Position numbers and translations under genes: made by a program
From: Saccharomycopsis fibuligera x Saccharomycopsis cf. fibuligera
Taxonomy: Eukaryota > Ascomycota > Saccharomycetes > Ascoideales > Saccharomycopsidaceae
Reading direction: 5' to 3'
Length of the DNA stretch: 64,000 nucleotides
NCBI GenBank assembly: GCA_001936135.1
Contig: CP012812.1
Coordinates: 248,001-312,000, forward strand
Notes under the pieces: model-generated
What the model was told of the DNA's origin: nothing
Seen by the model: only the letters and a program-made list of their open reading frames with translations
The model's database searches: none
Shown: piece by piece, positions 37,502-49,881 of the stretch
How the letters are laid out: each line of letters starts with the position of its first letter
Position numbering within the stretch: position 1 is the first letter of the stretch

Positions 37502-38688
37502 ATAAAAAAAAAAAAAAAGCAATGCAAAAGACTTTATGATGAATGGTGCAGGATATGTGTAATGGAAAAGCAAAAGACGAGTTCTTTTTATCAGCAAGGT
37601 CGGTAAAACATGAGTATCCGATTATAGATATATAGTCTTCTTTGAGTGAGAAAAATGGATAGATTACTGTTAATGGTGGGGATATTTGCGTGAATTAGCT
37701 GTGAAAGCAAACCTTGATGGCATTTTGGAGAGTAAATATCCAATGACCGCTTGCTTCGACAGTTGATATGGTTCTATTTTCTTTTGTTGTTTTTGTTTTT
37801 TGGTACAGGTTTTGAAAACTCCTTGTTCTGATGAAACACCGACGTACAACTTTCATAAAAAGCAAATCCTTTTCACACGGGTATAAACCCATTTGACAAT
37901 AGTCTCCTGCATCTTGTCTTATCTGACCTCAGCTCACCTCGTTCTTTCTTTTTTTTTTTTTCTTTTGTTTTCGGGCTATGAAATGCTCCGTAGATTGCAC
38001 CTGCGAACGCAGTCTTATTTTTGTCTAATCCGCGGCCATATCACACTATCAACCACTACCTCACTAAGCGCGGCCTTTGTACCTGGCGGAAAGTGTACCT
38101 GGTGTCGTGGTTGCCTGCTGCGAATTTGCAATGCTCTCATTGGCCCGCTTGTTTTTCCAAAATTTCCAATTTCTCATTTTTTAGCCATCGGCGCATCTTC
38201 CAATCGGCTGTTTCCAAATGAAAATTAAAACAGAAGCCAAGCCAAGCCAGGCAAAGATCGGACGGAACTATCCGCTTATCTCCAACTTTCGCATGTGTAT
38301 GAATAATAGTGCAAAATATCGACAACGTAAAATGTAAAGTGTCTTGTTGCTTTAAAAAGTCTGATGATTGGGAAAGAACTGAAATGCTATGATGAGTGGC
38401 TCATTGGTTGCTAAATGTATGATTATAATATTATGGATTGATATGCGCGCCAGCTAGCTGCCCGTCAGCCAATCAAAGGCCGCCCATTGAAAAAGTTGTG
38501 AAATTTTGCGAAATATTGTAAATCTGTAAAGTTCTGAATAGTGAATAGTGGAATAATGAACAGCAAATAATTAAAAAAAAAATAAAATAAAAATAAAAAA
38601 AATAAAAAAAACCAGGAAGCAAAAGCAAAGCTAAAGAGTAGCAGAGATAAAAAAAATATAAATCAGCAAAGTACAGACAGTACAAGTA

Positions 38689-38898
38689 CTACTGCTGTTG
38701 TTGATGTTGTTGTTGCTGTTGTCTCAAAAACATCTCTCTTTGACGAGTCATACTACTCTCTTCACTATGCTCATTAGAAACTTGATTAGCAGGACACTCG
38801 ATCACTGAACTGAGAGAAACAACTCCCACCGCTACAAGAAACGTCGTGGAGAATAACGAATTGGTAAGCTTTTTGTATGTTGCTGCTCTGATGACCAT
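38689..38898 (-). CDS. Small hydrophobic protein, possibly mitochondrial, 69 aa
   Basis: The frame extends upstream to an ATG at 39213, but the first 105 residues of that longer reading are Phe/Ser low complexity. The ATG at 38898 (MVIRAATYKKLTNSLF) gives a 69-residue protein with a basic N-terminus, one hydrophobic helix (about 13-33), a Cys-Pro pair at 35-36 and a charged, Gln-rich end. This basic-helix-CP layout resembles very small mitochondrial inner-membrane assembly proteins. A CCAAT box, a HAP-complex site typical of respiratory genes, lies at 39164-39168. I do not recognise the family. It may be real, but comparison with related genomes is needed. Confidence 0.45.
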   Translation of the reverse strand: MVIRAATYKKLTNSLFSTTFLVAVGVVSLSSVIECPANQVSNEHSEESSMTRQREMFLRQQQQQHQQQQ

Positions 38899-39115
38899 TA
38901 TGAGATTGTCGTTTGTTTGTCTGTGCTTCTTGTTTTTCGCTTGTGAATATGAATATGTATGGTGGAATGGGATTAATTGGCAAGATTTGTAAGTAAAAAA
39001 AAAAAAAACTAGAAATCTCGAGTAACTGTGTAAACGTAAAATTTCAAACCAGAGAGAAAAACAGTCGCTGCCAGCAAACCCCGCTCTCACTGGCTCTGAA
39101 CGGTAAGCACAACTC

Positions 39116-39147
<32 letters not shown>

Positions 39148-39163
39148 TAGCTGCCTCCGCCAA

Positions 39164-39168
39164 CCAAT
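39164..39168. promoter_or_regulatory. CCAAT box upstream of the 69-aa ORF
   Basis: CCAAT in ACCAATGAAA, about 266 bases upstream of the ATG at 38898. Candidate HAP complex site. Single occurrence, weak evidence. Confidence 0.3.
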
Positions 39169-42100
39169 GAAATCGCGCCGTTTGTCATCCCACCAGCCCT
39201 GGTCCTCAGTCACCAGCCACAGCGGAAAATTACTATAGTACTAAGTGATAATATAAAATAACATAATATTTCAGGCACAGTACACACATTTACAATGTGG
39301 CTGGTGCATTTGCGATATTGTGTCTTTACTCAACATCAGCACCAGTAAACTACATTCTATAATATAACAAAGCCTTTCATAAATAAAAGAAACAAAAACC
39401 AAATAACTTATTGTACATTTCCTATCCTGCTTTATGCTTTTCAAACCAACGTCGAAACATTAAAATAGAATACATACCAATCAATGCACACATGTGCTTT
39501 ATTCTTTCTAGCTTAGCCGTTGATGAGTGCTAGCTATAATACCTTACCATCATTTAGCAGTACACTAGTGATTAGTTTTCCCTGACCCACTAACAATTAA
39601 CTCTATCTATATATATGTTGCTGTCAATGTTATTGGGATTTCTAATCATGCTATCGGCACTGTCTTCTTGCCTTCTTGTCCTTCATTCGGAGTTGCATGT
39701 CTGCAAACTCAATAATCCAATAACTCTAATTCCGCCCAACATGAGGGCCCCCTTTTTCTTTTAAATCAACGAAATTGAAAACAAAAACAAAAACAAAAAC
39801 ATGAAACCACAATAACTTCAAGATAACTTTTTTAAACCGAAAATCAAATTTTGCGGGAAACCAAAAAGCATGAAAATAAAAACACAAAAAAAAACCAAAC
39901 AAAACCATAATGAAAGTGAAAATGAAGAGAGAGAAAAAAGACAGTAACACAAAGAAAAAAAGTGAATTTTGAAACATAAAATGAAGTAGCATAAGCACAG
40001 TGTATGAGTAAACTGAAAAATGTATTGTGCTTTCAACAGTGTAATTGAATTGAAGCTAACCCAGAACTGCGAAAAAAAAAATGAATGATTAAAATGATTT
40101 TTGTAGTGACAACATCTATTACTTTTTGAAGAGATGTTTCGTCTGTCCATGGCTGTGCAAATTATGACCATACAGCCCCACCCTACCTCCGAATAAAATT
40201 ATGAGGAAAAAAAATTGAACAATTTGTGACTAGTGCTCTCTTTGTCGCAGTGTGGTCAAATGAAAAAACGAAGCGCCTTGTTTTAATTTGACGATAGCCT
40301 TAAAATACTATGCTTTTGGATGATACTGAAATATATGCTGGGCCTCCAGGTTCATTCCAGATGATAAATAGATAAATGTTGCTGAAAACTGCCAAACAAC
40401 CAGATCTTTTTTTTCCTCTCTTTTTATTATTAGTTTTCCTTCATGCAAAATTACTATAATACACTTGCTACCTAGCCAGAGGTGCTAATTATCTTTATTA
40501 TTTTTGTTTCAGGTCATTCTAAAACCGCCCTGTTTGACTGGAAATATTAAGATCAGCAACAAAAATTGCCTATCATTATATGGAGAAGAACTAACTGGGA
40601 ATAATATTGTTACTGCATCGAAGCTCCAAGTGCTACCATCATAAGGGACTTTTTGTATCACTTGCTAACAAATTTGAACACGTGTCTGTGACCAATTGCC
40701 CGTTAATGATGATTGGTACAGGCAAAACACACATTTCTTGCTAGGCTAGAACATTTTTCTTTAATAGGTTGTCTTGTGTTGAGATCTTTTGAACTCTTTT
40801 TGATTTTGAATAAAAATATTGATGCCGAAAGTTGTACACTTGCCTTAGAAATAGCAGCATTAGCATCTTAAAAACAGGGAAAAGAATAAAACCAAATCAT
40901 AAAAAGTAACTTATGCAAAATGAAAAGAAAAGAAAGTGAAAAGATTAAAAATCAGAAGAAAGAATTAAAAGTCGTAGTCTATAATCATTTTTTTTTTATA
41001 ATTACAGGAACAAAATAAGACGAGACACACAAGAAAGATTGAGTGCCATAAAGAAAAATAACAAATAAACCAGCATGTTATACTAGAGATTTAAGTGTTA
41101 GTAAAGCATTTCAGAACGCATGATGTTAAACCAATGGCGATAGTTTATAAAGCAATCATGGGAAATGACATTAATAAAACGTTATCATAATAATGAATGC
41201 AATTATTGCTCAACGGTAAAAGCAGCAGCTAGATATGTCGTTAAGGGTTAGCGAGAAAACATTCGTAAACGGGCCAGTCAATACAAATGGCACAAAAACA
41301 ATTAGTGTTAAAATTCTTATGCTTTTGCTTTTTGTGTAAAAGCTTGAACATATTATACTCAAAATTGGTTTCAGGCCACAATGTGCCACCAGGAACTAAA
41401 AAAGAAAACCAAAAAGAAAACAAGTACAGATGATCCGGTCAGGTATAAGTAGTATTTATTTAATTTCCCAGGCAGCGGTGGCAACCCAGACACTAAATAA
41501 AGGCAGGATCGGGCTCAATGTCTGGTCATCAATGAGATGCTCGAGTAAACACAAAAGACCTACTTTTGTGATGAACAGGCTGTCAGGAACATAGAAAAAA
41601 GCAAAAAAAATCGACTCTGTCTAGCGGGTTTTTGTGGAGCGGCCTAGCGCAATAAATGCAAATAAGCGCATATGATAATTATTTGTGATCCGTTAATAGA
41701 CGATGGCCATCTGCTGGGGAAACCATAATTGCAACAAAAGATAGTATGAAAAGTGGCCTAAGGGAAGTCGTTTGTTCCTGATCTAAACTTGTGTTAACCA
41801 AACTGGTGGTTTATAACAGCACAACTCTTGGTATCAGAATTCGTGATTTTAACCAGCTATCCGTTGTATCTCACTTGTGCTGTATGTATACCCCTTTCTC
41901 TAATAATGTTTGTGGCTTTACATTTGTGGCGTTCTGCTACTCGGAATTTACGGTCCAAATAATCATAATCCTTCAGCAGAGGTTTCCTTGAGGCTCTACT
42001 ACTAGTAAGATCTGTCTTAGATCAAATTAGCATGCATCTTGGAAAGTTTTCGCTGATGACGTATTCGAAATTAATAGAGCAAGTTTTCTTCTGGCAGCTG

Positions 42101-43649
42101 TCAGTCATTTAGGATTGGCGCACCATTTCCACCGATTGCAGCGCAACAATTCTGATTGATGGAAATATGATTCTACAATATACTGTAAAACCTATATATC
42201 TCCAGAGCATTAAAAAAGAAGTTGCTAAGCATCGATGTTCACCACTTCTTCTTTTTTGATAGCCAAATCCTCTAATCGTGTAAAGTGCCTGTGATAGATA
42301 CATCTATTTTGCAGATGTAATAATCTACAATGTTTAGCAAACACTTAAATGCGCTTTTAATTTTTAACCACAGTAGAAATGATTTCCGAAGAATAGCCAG
42401 ACATTTCCAGAATTGCAAGTAGTAGTTATTCGAGGATAGCGATAAACAGTTTTTGACGGTTCCACAGGATTTCAAAATCGCGTTATTCTAACACCACCAA
42501 TATACGCTTGTTACCAGCTTGTCTCTTCAACAATGCTTTCGCTCCAAAGCAGAAAACTTCCAGTTCTCAAAAATGGTGCTGCCTTTCAAACTGACAGAGC
42601 CGATCCTAATTTTTGGAGTTTTAATACAATACTTGGTCACAATTTGCAGCATGGGTAATGGTAGTTCGCCCTTCCACATACATAGCCAAAGGCCATACAA
42701 AGACTCGAATTGCTAAAAAAACAAAAAAAAAAAAAAAAAAAAAAAAAAACAAGCAGAACTCTAGGATGAGCAAAAGACGAGGAGTACAAAATCTTGTACC
42801 TCTTTTTTTTCCCAACAGAATAGATCTATGTGAAGGGGGCCCTGTAAAGAATTTGGTTTTTCCAAACCTACAGATTAAAAATTGATGATAAACATATATA
42901 AACATTGAGGAAAATAATGGAATAAAAACTCTCAGATGCAAGCGTACTAATTTTTACGTTCATTCGATTCACGTCAAAAGGGCCAAATGGCGAAAACATG
43001 CTGCAACCTACCGGCTCTTCTTTTTATATAGATTTGATCACGGTTTCTACAATTAGGAAGGAAACTCACATAAGCAGAAGCTATATAAAACCTAATTTTA
43101 CAAAAATTCCTATTTGAAGGCTCAAAAGCTAGAATACGAGCAACACTAAATTTACAATAGGCTTCGATTCAATTTTGTATGGCTAGGTGAAATATCTTAG
43201 GCAAAAAAAACCATGACAGAAAAACAAAAACATATCATCACCAGTACCGGTAGTGTGAGTAGCAACAATTCGCAAGTTTTTACGGAGGTGCAACTTATTA
43301 CACGCACAATGTTGTTCATAGCTAACTTAGTATGGTAGCACAAGCGGTTTTCACGACGCCGAAATGTCGTCTTTAATCGCCCTTAGCGGTCATATTCTTG
43401 CAGTCCCGTCACCTCACAGTAGATTGTCAAAGCAGCTACTTGTCAATCTTACGTACAGTCATGCTAATGTTGATCATATTTTGATTAATCGTTCCTATCG
43501 AATCAGGCCCTTTTGCACATACTCTTTCTTTTGATAGTTTAGATTTTACGTAGATACATCGCGGCTTTACACTAATTTGGCAAGGGTGTTGCCTGCCTAT
43601 AATTTTTGCTTCTGCTGCTTCTGCGGCTTCTGCTTTTGCTGCTATGCAA

Positions 43650-46605
43650 CCCTCGGAATGTGCATATGGGTGCAACAGTAATTCGGCAAAACAAGAATTT
43701 TTTTTCCTTTTCTGCTTTCTTATATTTTCGTTTTAAGCACACCTGCCAGCATTAAGTAAGCTACAATACTGTTGTCAAATCCAGAAGAATTACCCACCCG
43801 GGGTCTTTACTGCTCCACAGAAAAAAACTGCCCAAAAGCAACAGACCCTTGATTTAAGCTATTCATAGCACCTTTAAGAAACATAATCATCAGGCGTCGT
43901 CAAAGTTGTTCCGTATCAAAAGCTAAATGAAGCTTGAAGTAGCCGCAATAGCTCTTTATGGTATATTAATGGCCAAATAAATATCAAAGAATTGCAATAG
44001 ACAGCATAAAATCAACAATGGATATACCGTTGTGAATTTTATTTGGATTCTCGGTTGTCAAAAAGGGTTTATTGTTCCGGGATTTAGAATCAAAGTAGTT
44101 GTCGTCCCGCTTGCAGAAAACGGCTGGATCAAGTTACATTATTAATGATCTAGGAAATAAAAACGATTCCTGCGGAAAAAAAGCATCATGGGTTATGATG
44201 TAAAGGGCAACAAGTAATGTTCTGGTAAGGCGTTTACAAGAAATATGCGTTTTTACAGATGGCTCCTGCATATTGATTGTGATTTAGAAAAGCTGTAACA
44301 AGTGATTTTTTAGATAAAAAGTTAACAGATTATCTAAAAAACTTTGTACCAATTATGATCTTCGTAATTTGGAAAACTAAGTTTGGATGAGTAAAACGAT
44401 TTCTTTGTCTTTCTCGAATGAACGAAACTACGATTACCGAATACTGTCGTAGTACATTTTCATTTTTTACTTTCTTTTTTATTTTTTTTTTATTTTTTTT
44501 TTTTTTGCCAAACCAGTCTAATTTCAAGGCACCGCAAGACAGCCAAGAAATGCTGAAGAAAATTTTTTCTTTTTCTCTCGTCATGTAGAAATACTTTTTC
44601 AAGACCCAGGTGAGTCTTATTTTTTTTTGTTGGTTCCCAAATCACTGGCTCTTGACAAGAAGAAGTAATACAAAGAAAGAAAGAAAAAAAAAAAAAAGGA
44701 AAAGAGAAATGAACGATTCTCCTCGCTATTAGTGATACTTTTTCTGTTTTTTTTTTGTCATGATAAGTCCATATATAAAAGAGCACGTAATTGGCGAACA
44801 AACCGGCGCTCATCAGTACATAAGGCATTATGTACAATTCATAACTGACAATGTATACAAACGGCAACAACTAACATGACTGAGTCTGTCATTTGCCAGT
44901 TGCCAATTGCGATTAAAATAGTAGCATAATTTATTTCTTCGGCATAAAATAGCACCACCGGCGAGCGAGCGGACACTAACAAGTAAATACCAGTGATTGT
45001 GGGACAAAATGGCTTCATTTTTCTGAATTTTTTTTTCTTTTTGTGAGGCCGACTGATGCGATCGATTAGATAGCTAAGGCACTCCAAACTGTAACTTGAG
45101 ATAGTTTGCACGCTGCTGCGCGACTTTTGCTGCAAGTTTCCCCGGCGCCGGCCTCGCCCCTCGGAGTTGTCTTAATGTGCCCCTCGGAATGCTGCTGTAG
45201 GTTACTAAAATAGGTCTCCGTTAATAGTCTCTCTCTCAAAATGGATTTTGTCTGTTCAAATGCATATACACTATCCAATCACAGATATGATGCGTTACGG
45301 CTTTCTACCATCAATATTTCATCTCCATATCTTGTTGCCTGCCATTATCCTTGTCACGAGAGTGCAATGTAGCATTTACTGTTAAGGCAGTAGTAGCGGC
45401 CCTGGCAAATCCCGAGATCTTGCAAAATTGTACTTTTCTAAATTTTGACTATTTGAATAATGCGCAATGTGGGTAAATAATCGTAGTGCCAATCTCTGAA
45501 GCACAAATAACAATGCACTCCGCTTATAGAGTTTGAGCGCCTTGCAAATTCACAGAATATTTTGTTTGTTTTTCTTTGTTGTGTCGTTCAAATATTTTTT
45601 TTTTTTTTTTCGAAAACTCATGAGCACGCACGGATACCAGTGAGCTTACCGCTCTTAGCTACGAAATGCTAGTCCGCTAATTTCTGATTATTACTAGTCC
45701 GGCCTATCAAGCTTTTTTGTCAGTTATTTCTCGGCGAGCTCTTGACAAAGTTCGGTATGCTGCTACATACACAAAAAAACAGGGGTGTCCCGTATTTCAT
45801 AACCAAAAAAAAAGAAAAAAAAACAAACAACCGGGACCACCGATAGTCAGCTTTTGACTCACACTTTACGCTAGCCCCCCCAGCTCATTCTCCCAGTAAG
45901 TTTGCAACTACTGTTAATAAATTTGTTCAAATCAGTTATCAAAATCATCAGCGCCGGTTATGGCTAAAACACCGACCGCTGCACATGACTTACACTATTG
46001 TCTACTATAGTCGAAAGCCCTCGGAAGCCCCGTCCAAAACACACTTCCGCTTATATTTTGTACCCTATGACCCGGCTGCCGTTTTTAGCTTCTTTTTATT
46101 AGTCTAGGCATGCATTATATGCATACGCAGCCGCTCCGGGCATGCATATCATGCCATGCAAACGAATATTTTCTTGTCAATTTTTTTATTTTGGTGAATC
46201 GGCCGTGCGTTATGCAGCTTGCCAGAACATTGAAAAACTATTGTCTTCTTTTCACAGCATGCTGTATACTGCTTGTAGGAACTGCAACACTGCCAAAATA
46301 GCAGCCAATGCGGAAAACTGAGTTTTTTTTTATTTTTCAAAAGAATTGGTTAGCTTTAATTTACCTAGTGCGAAATCTGCATTTACGAGACACCTCAGTG
46401 CAGCATTGAATGTGATTTCCGAGGGGAATATGGTTTGCGACTTAGGGAGATTCCGGGTTAATCTATTTAATCTGCAGCGATATTTAGTATCGTTTAGCCA
46501 ATTAGAGGGTCCGTTTTCGTGGGGACATAACAGTTTCTGGAGGTTATTTCTTTTTTTTTTTCTTTTCTGTAGGGAGTTCTCCTTTGACTATAGATGAACC
46601 CTCGG
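43650..46605. promoter_or_regulatory. Cluster of CCCTCGG motifs
   Basis: CCCTCGG at 43650-43656, 45158-45164, 45181-45187, 46018-46024 and 46599-46605 on +, and its complement at 46419-46425. Two are followed by AATG. I noticed no other copy elsewhere in the window. It could be a repeated transcription-factor site of the FET3-type gene downstream. Confidence 0.4.
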
Positions 46606-46797
46606 CTGAAGGCCAGCACTACTTACTATAGTGGGCCCACTCCACTGCTACAGCATAGCACTGCAAGACAATATCATTAATCCGTTCTTTTTCTCGCCGG
46701 TTGGATCCTGCTGCTGCTACTACTGATGAAAGTTTATGTGATATGGGTCTAGCGGTGTGCGTTATATGCTATCCCGCTAGAAAGTTTTTTTTATTTT

Positions 46798-46833
<36 letters not shown>

Positions 46834-46875
46834 TTTTTTCTCCTAAAACCCCCGGACGCACCTCCTGCTAAGACT

Positions 46876-46883
46876 TATATATA
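46876..46883 (+). promoter_or_regulatory. TATA box candidate for the FET3-type gene
   Basis: TATATATA about 230 bases upstream of the ATG at 47114, preceded by a long T-tract (46803-46830). Confidence 0.45.
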
Positions 46884-47113
46884 TTTTCGATAGTGTTCCC
46901 ATTTTTTTCAGTCTTTTTTTTTTGCATATTTTAATCGCTTCTTATCCCTCGCATTTCATCTTTTGGCATTCTTTTGGGTTATATTTGCTCGACTGATACT
47001 TAATCAAGGATTGGCATCAGAGAAGAAAGTATAAACTCTTCAATCAACGTATAAAACCTATTTTTGGAATTTTATACTTAAGTGAAGACTTATTAGCCAT
47101 AATAATACTTGCA

Positions 47114-49084
47114 ATGATGATTGGCACCAAGCTAGCATCATTTTTGCTCACTGTTGTGAGTCTTGTTGGCCTCGTCGCTGCTGCTGACGATACTTTTGGC
47201 TACAACTCCGACTACAACCTTACTGAAGGTTCCTCCAACTACAAGAGTTACCACAACACCAGTTACTCTACCGGTGAAACCAAAACTTTCCATTTCAATG
47301 TTACTTACGTAACTGCTTCTCCAGACGGTTACAACAGAACTGTTGTTGGTATCAACAATGCTTGGCCATGTCCAGAAATTAACGTTAACAGAGGTGACAG
47401 AGTCTTGATCTATGTTAACAACCAATTGCCAGACCAAAACACCTCTTTGCACGTTCACGGTATGTTCCAGCACGGAACCACTCAGTTTGATGGTCCTGAA
47501 TTTGTTACTCAATGTCCAATTCCACCTGGTGAATCTATGTTGTACAATTTCACTGTTCCAGATCAAGTTGGTGCTTACTGGTACCACTCCCACACCAAGG
47601 GTCAATATGGTGATGGTTTCAGAGGTTCTTTTATTATTCATGATGATTCTGACAAGAAACTTTGGGATTATGATGAAGAACTCACTTTGACTATTTCTGA
47701 ATGGTACCATACCATGTCTGGTGTTTTGGATAAGAGTTTCTTGAACGTTTACAACCCAACTGGTGCTGAACCAATTCCAGACAACTTGTTGTTCAATGAT
47801 ACCTTCAACGGTACTTGGCACGTTAAGCCAAACACCACTTACTTGTTGAGAATTGTCAACATTGGTGCTTTTGTTTCTCAATACCTTTACATGGAAGACC
47901 ATGAATTTGAAGTTGTTGAAGTTGATGGTATCCGTGTTGCTCCAAACGTCACTGATGTCCTCTACATTACTGTTGCTCAACGTTACACTGTCTTGGTCAA
48001 GACCAAGAGTGAGACTTCCAAGAACTACGCTTTTATGCAAGCTGTTGATGAAACTATGTTGGATACTCCAGGTACTTTAGCCCATAACGTCACTAACCAA
48101 ATTGTTTACAACTCTAATGCTGACAGAGCTGACCAATACTATTTGGAAGATGAAGAATTCGGTGAATTGGATGATTTCTTTTTGCAACCTTTGGAAAAAG
48201 TCCCATTGTATGACGATGCTGACTACACTATTAGTGTTGATGTTGTTATGGACAACTTGGGTAACGGTGTTAACTACGCTTTTTTCAACAACATTACTTA
48301 CACTACTCCAAAAGTTCCAACCTTGCACACTGTTTTATCTGCTGGCAAAAACGCTTCTAACGCAGAAGTTTACGGTTCCAACACCCATACTTTTGTCTTG
48401 AAGAAAGACGAAGTTGTTGACATTGTCTTGAATAACAATGATACCGGTAGACATCCATTCCATCTTCACGGTCATGCTTTCCAAGTCATTTACAGAGGCG
48501 AGGATTACACCGATGAAGATGAGCCAGTTCCATATAATCCTGAGGAAGACGATCACTTCCCAGATTACCCAATGATGAGAGATACTGTTTACGTTAGACC
48601 ACAATCCAGTTTTGTTCTTAGATTCAAGGCTGACAACCCAGGTGTTTGGTACTTCCATTGTCACATTGAATGGCATTTGTCTCAAGGTTTGGCCCTTGTT
48701 TTGGTTGAAGCCCCTGAAGAAATTCAAAATGACCCTCTTCAACAGTTGACCGATGACTCCAAGAGAATTTGTACTAAGGGTGGTGTTTCCGTTGAAGGTA
48801 ACGCTGCTGGTAACTCTGAAGATTTCCTCAACTTGAAAGGTGAAAACGTTCAAGTTGCTCCATTGCCTGAAGGGTTTACCGCTAGAGGTATTGTCGCTAT
48901 GGTGTTCTCTTGTCTCTCTGGTGTCTTGGGTATCATCGCTATTGCCGTTTACGGTTTGTCTGATATCAAGAATGTCGAACAAAGAGTTGCCGAAGACTTG
49001 GATGTCGACTTGTCTGCCGTTGATGATGAAGACAGCAGAGCTGATGAAAACAGCAGCAAGAATGAAGTTACCAAGTCAGTGTAG
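47114..49084 (+). CDS. FET3: Fet3-type multicopper ferroxidase, 656 aa
   Basis: A cell-surface iron oxidase that converts Fe(II) to Fe(III) for uptake with an Ftr1-type permease. There is a signal peptide (about 1-23, ending LVAA), three cupredoxin domains and a C-terminal membrane helix (about 594-618) with a short acidic cytosolic tail. All copper-site motifs are present: HVHGMFQHGT, YWYHSHTKGQ, HPFHLHGHAF and WYFHCHIEWHLSQGL. The Fet3 iron-site Glu in SEWYH and the VNYAFFNNITYTTPKVPTL segment are kept. Many NxS/T sites suggest N-glycosylation. Between signal peptide and first cupredoxin strand there are about 30 more residues than in S. cerevisiae Fet3. No in-frame CTG was found, and codon bias is strong, suggesting high expression. 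CUG-clade genomes have several paralogues, so which FET gene this is remains open. Confidence 0.92.
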   Translation: MMIGTKLASFLLTVVSLVGLVAAADDTFGYNSDYNLTEGSSNYKSYHNTSYSTGETKTFHFNVTYVTASPDGYNRTVVGINNAWPCPEINVNRGDRVLIYVNNQLPDQNTSLHVHGMFQHGTTQFDGPEFVTQCPIPPGESMLYNFTVPDQVGAYWYHSHTKGQYGDGFRGSFIIHDDSDKKLWDYDEELTLTISEWYHTMSGVLDKSFLNVYNPTGAEPIPDNLLFNDTFNGTWHVKPNTTYLLRIVNIGAFVSQYLYMEDHEFEVVEVDGIRVAPNVTDVLYITVAQRYTVLVKTKSETSKNYAFMQAVDETMLDTPGTLAHNVTNQIVYNSNADRADQYYLEDEEFGELDDFFLQPLEKVPLYDDADYTISVDVVMDNLGNGVNYAFFNNITYTTPKVPTLHTVLSAGKNASNAEVYGSNTHTFVLKKDEVVDIVLNNNDTGRHPFHLHGHAFQVIYRGEDYTDEDEPVPYNPEEDDHFPDYPMMRDTVYVRPQSSFVLRFKADNPGVWYFHCHIEWHLSQGLALVLVEAPEEIQNDPLQQLTDDSKRICTKGGVSVEGNAAGNSEDFLNLKGENVQVAPLPEGFTARGIVAMVFSCLSGVLGIIAIAVYGLSDIKNVEQRVAEDLDVDLSAVDDEDSRADENSSKNEVTKSV

Positions 49085-49881
49085 ATTTACCTTGCTTATT
49101 AGATGGTAGAATTTTTTTGCTTGTTTTTTTTTATGCTTTCGTTGTTAATTTTTTATCTGTTTTGTTTATATTTTCTTAGTTGCTTTTTTTTTTCTATTCT
49201 ACTTCTTTTAATTAATTTTATTTTTATTCCTTTTAGTTAGCTAAAAAGATAAAAGTAAAAAGACAAACACCCACTCTTAATTATTATACGTTTAGTTTCG
49301 TTTATTTTGTTTCTCATTTCGTGTATTTTCATTCTTTATGTTTGTTCTGATATCGTTTCATTTGCATGGGTGTTGGAGTAAATATCTGTAGCTAGGAAGG
49401 CATTGTCAAAACTGACGCCTGTTTATAAGAGTTAGATAAAACAGAGATGGAGCTTCTAGAATGAGCTAATTTTAAGTAGTTTCACCACCCAAGTGATGCC
49501 CACCAGACTGCTTAATAACTCCACCGAATGAACTTTAATTTCTTTTTGAGACGATGCGAAACCACCCAGCATATGTCGATGGATGTTTATGACAAGTACA
49601 TCTCTCATGCTACAGTAAAGATTAGAAAAAATAGTAAAATGCCATTTATAAAACCGTGAAACGAAAAATATTAAATAGAAAAAGAAAATCAAAACAGAAA
49701 AGAAAATCAAAACAAAAAAGAAAAAAAAAAAATGAATGAATAAATAGACATAATCAATTAAATACAAGAAATCACAGACATTCGAAACTTTTTTTCGATA
49801 GTCCGCTGCAACACACGCTTAACATAGAAAACTATTATGTACTCCGAATTCCATCGACTCACTTCCTTAACGCAAAAAAGC
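49085..49881. other. Convergent 3' region between the FET3-type gene and RCF1
   Basis: About 800 AT-rich bases with T-rich tracts after the FET3-type stop and A-rich tracts before RCF1. The frame at 49456-49767 is Phe-rich low complexity and is not a gene. Confidence 0.5.

Larger units (their letters stand above)
36699..38688. other. Gene-poor intergenic stretch
   Basis: About 2 kb with no supportable gene. It contains a (CAG)7 run at 36800-36820, an E-box at 36868-36873 and a threefold 32-base repeat at 37406-37501. It also has A/T homopolymers and a CCAAT word near 38469. Several open frames of 60-110 codons overlap on both strands and look like chance. Confidence 0.5.
38899..47113. other. 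Large region without supportable genes (8.2 kb)
   Basis: No open frame here has a domain, biased codon use or a family pattern. Frames are at most about 125 codons and occur on both strands in overlapping fashion. Homopolymers are frequent (about 42724-42750, 44462-44507, 46803-46830). A CCCTCGG word occurs six times in 43650-46605, and short palindromes occur (AGTGGGCCCACT, 46630-46641). Nearly all other intergenic regions in the window are 0.3-1.5 kb. The region may be an extended regulatory region, may hold non-coding transcripts, or may be centromere-like. No tRNA gene was recognised. Confidence 0.6.

Noticed and set aside
38689-39213. 174-codon reading from the ATG at 39213
   Set aside because: The first 105 residues are Phe/Ser low complexity from A-rich DNA. 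Only the last 69 residues are plausible.
39726-46597. Open frames of 60-126 codons in the gene-poor region
   Set aside because: They are short, overlapping on both strands, low complexity or without family features.
47138-48982. Long minus-strand open frames opposite the FET3-type gene
   Set aside because: Antisense shadows caused by the strong codon bias of the real gene. No domain or family pattern.
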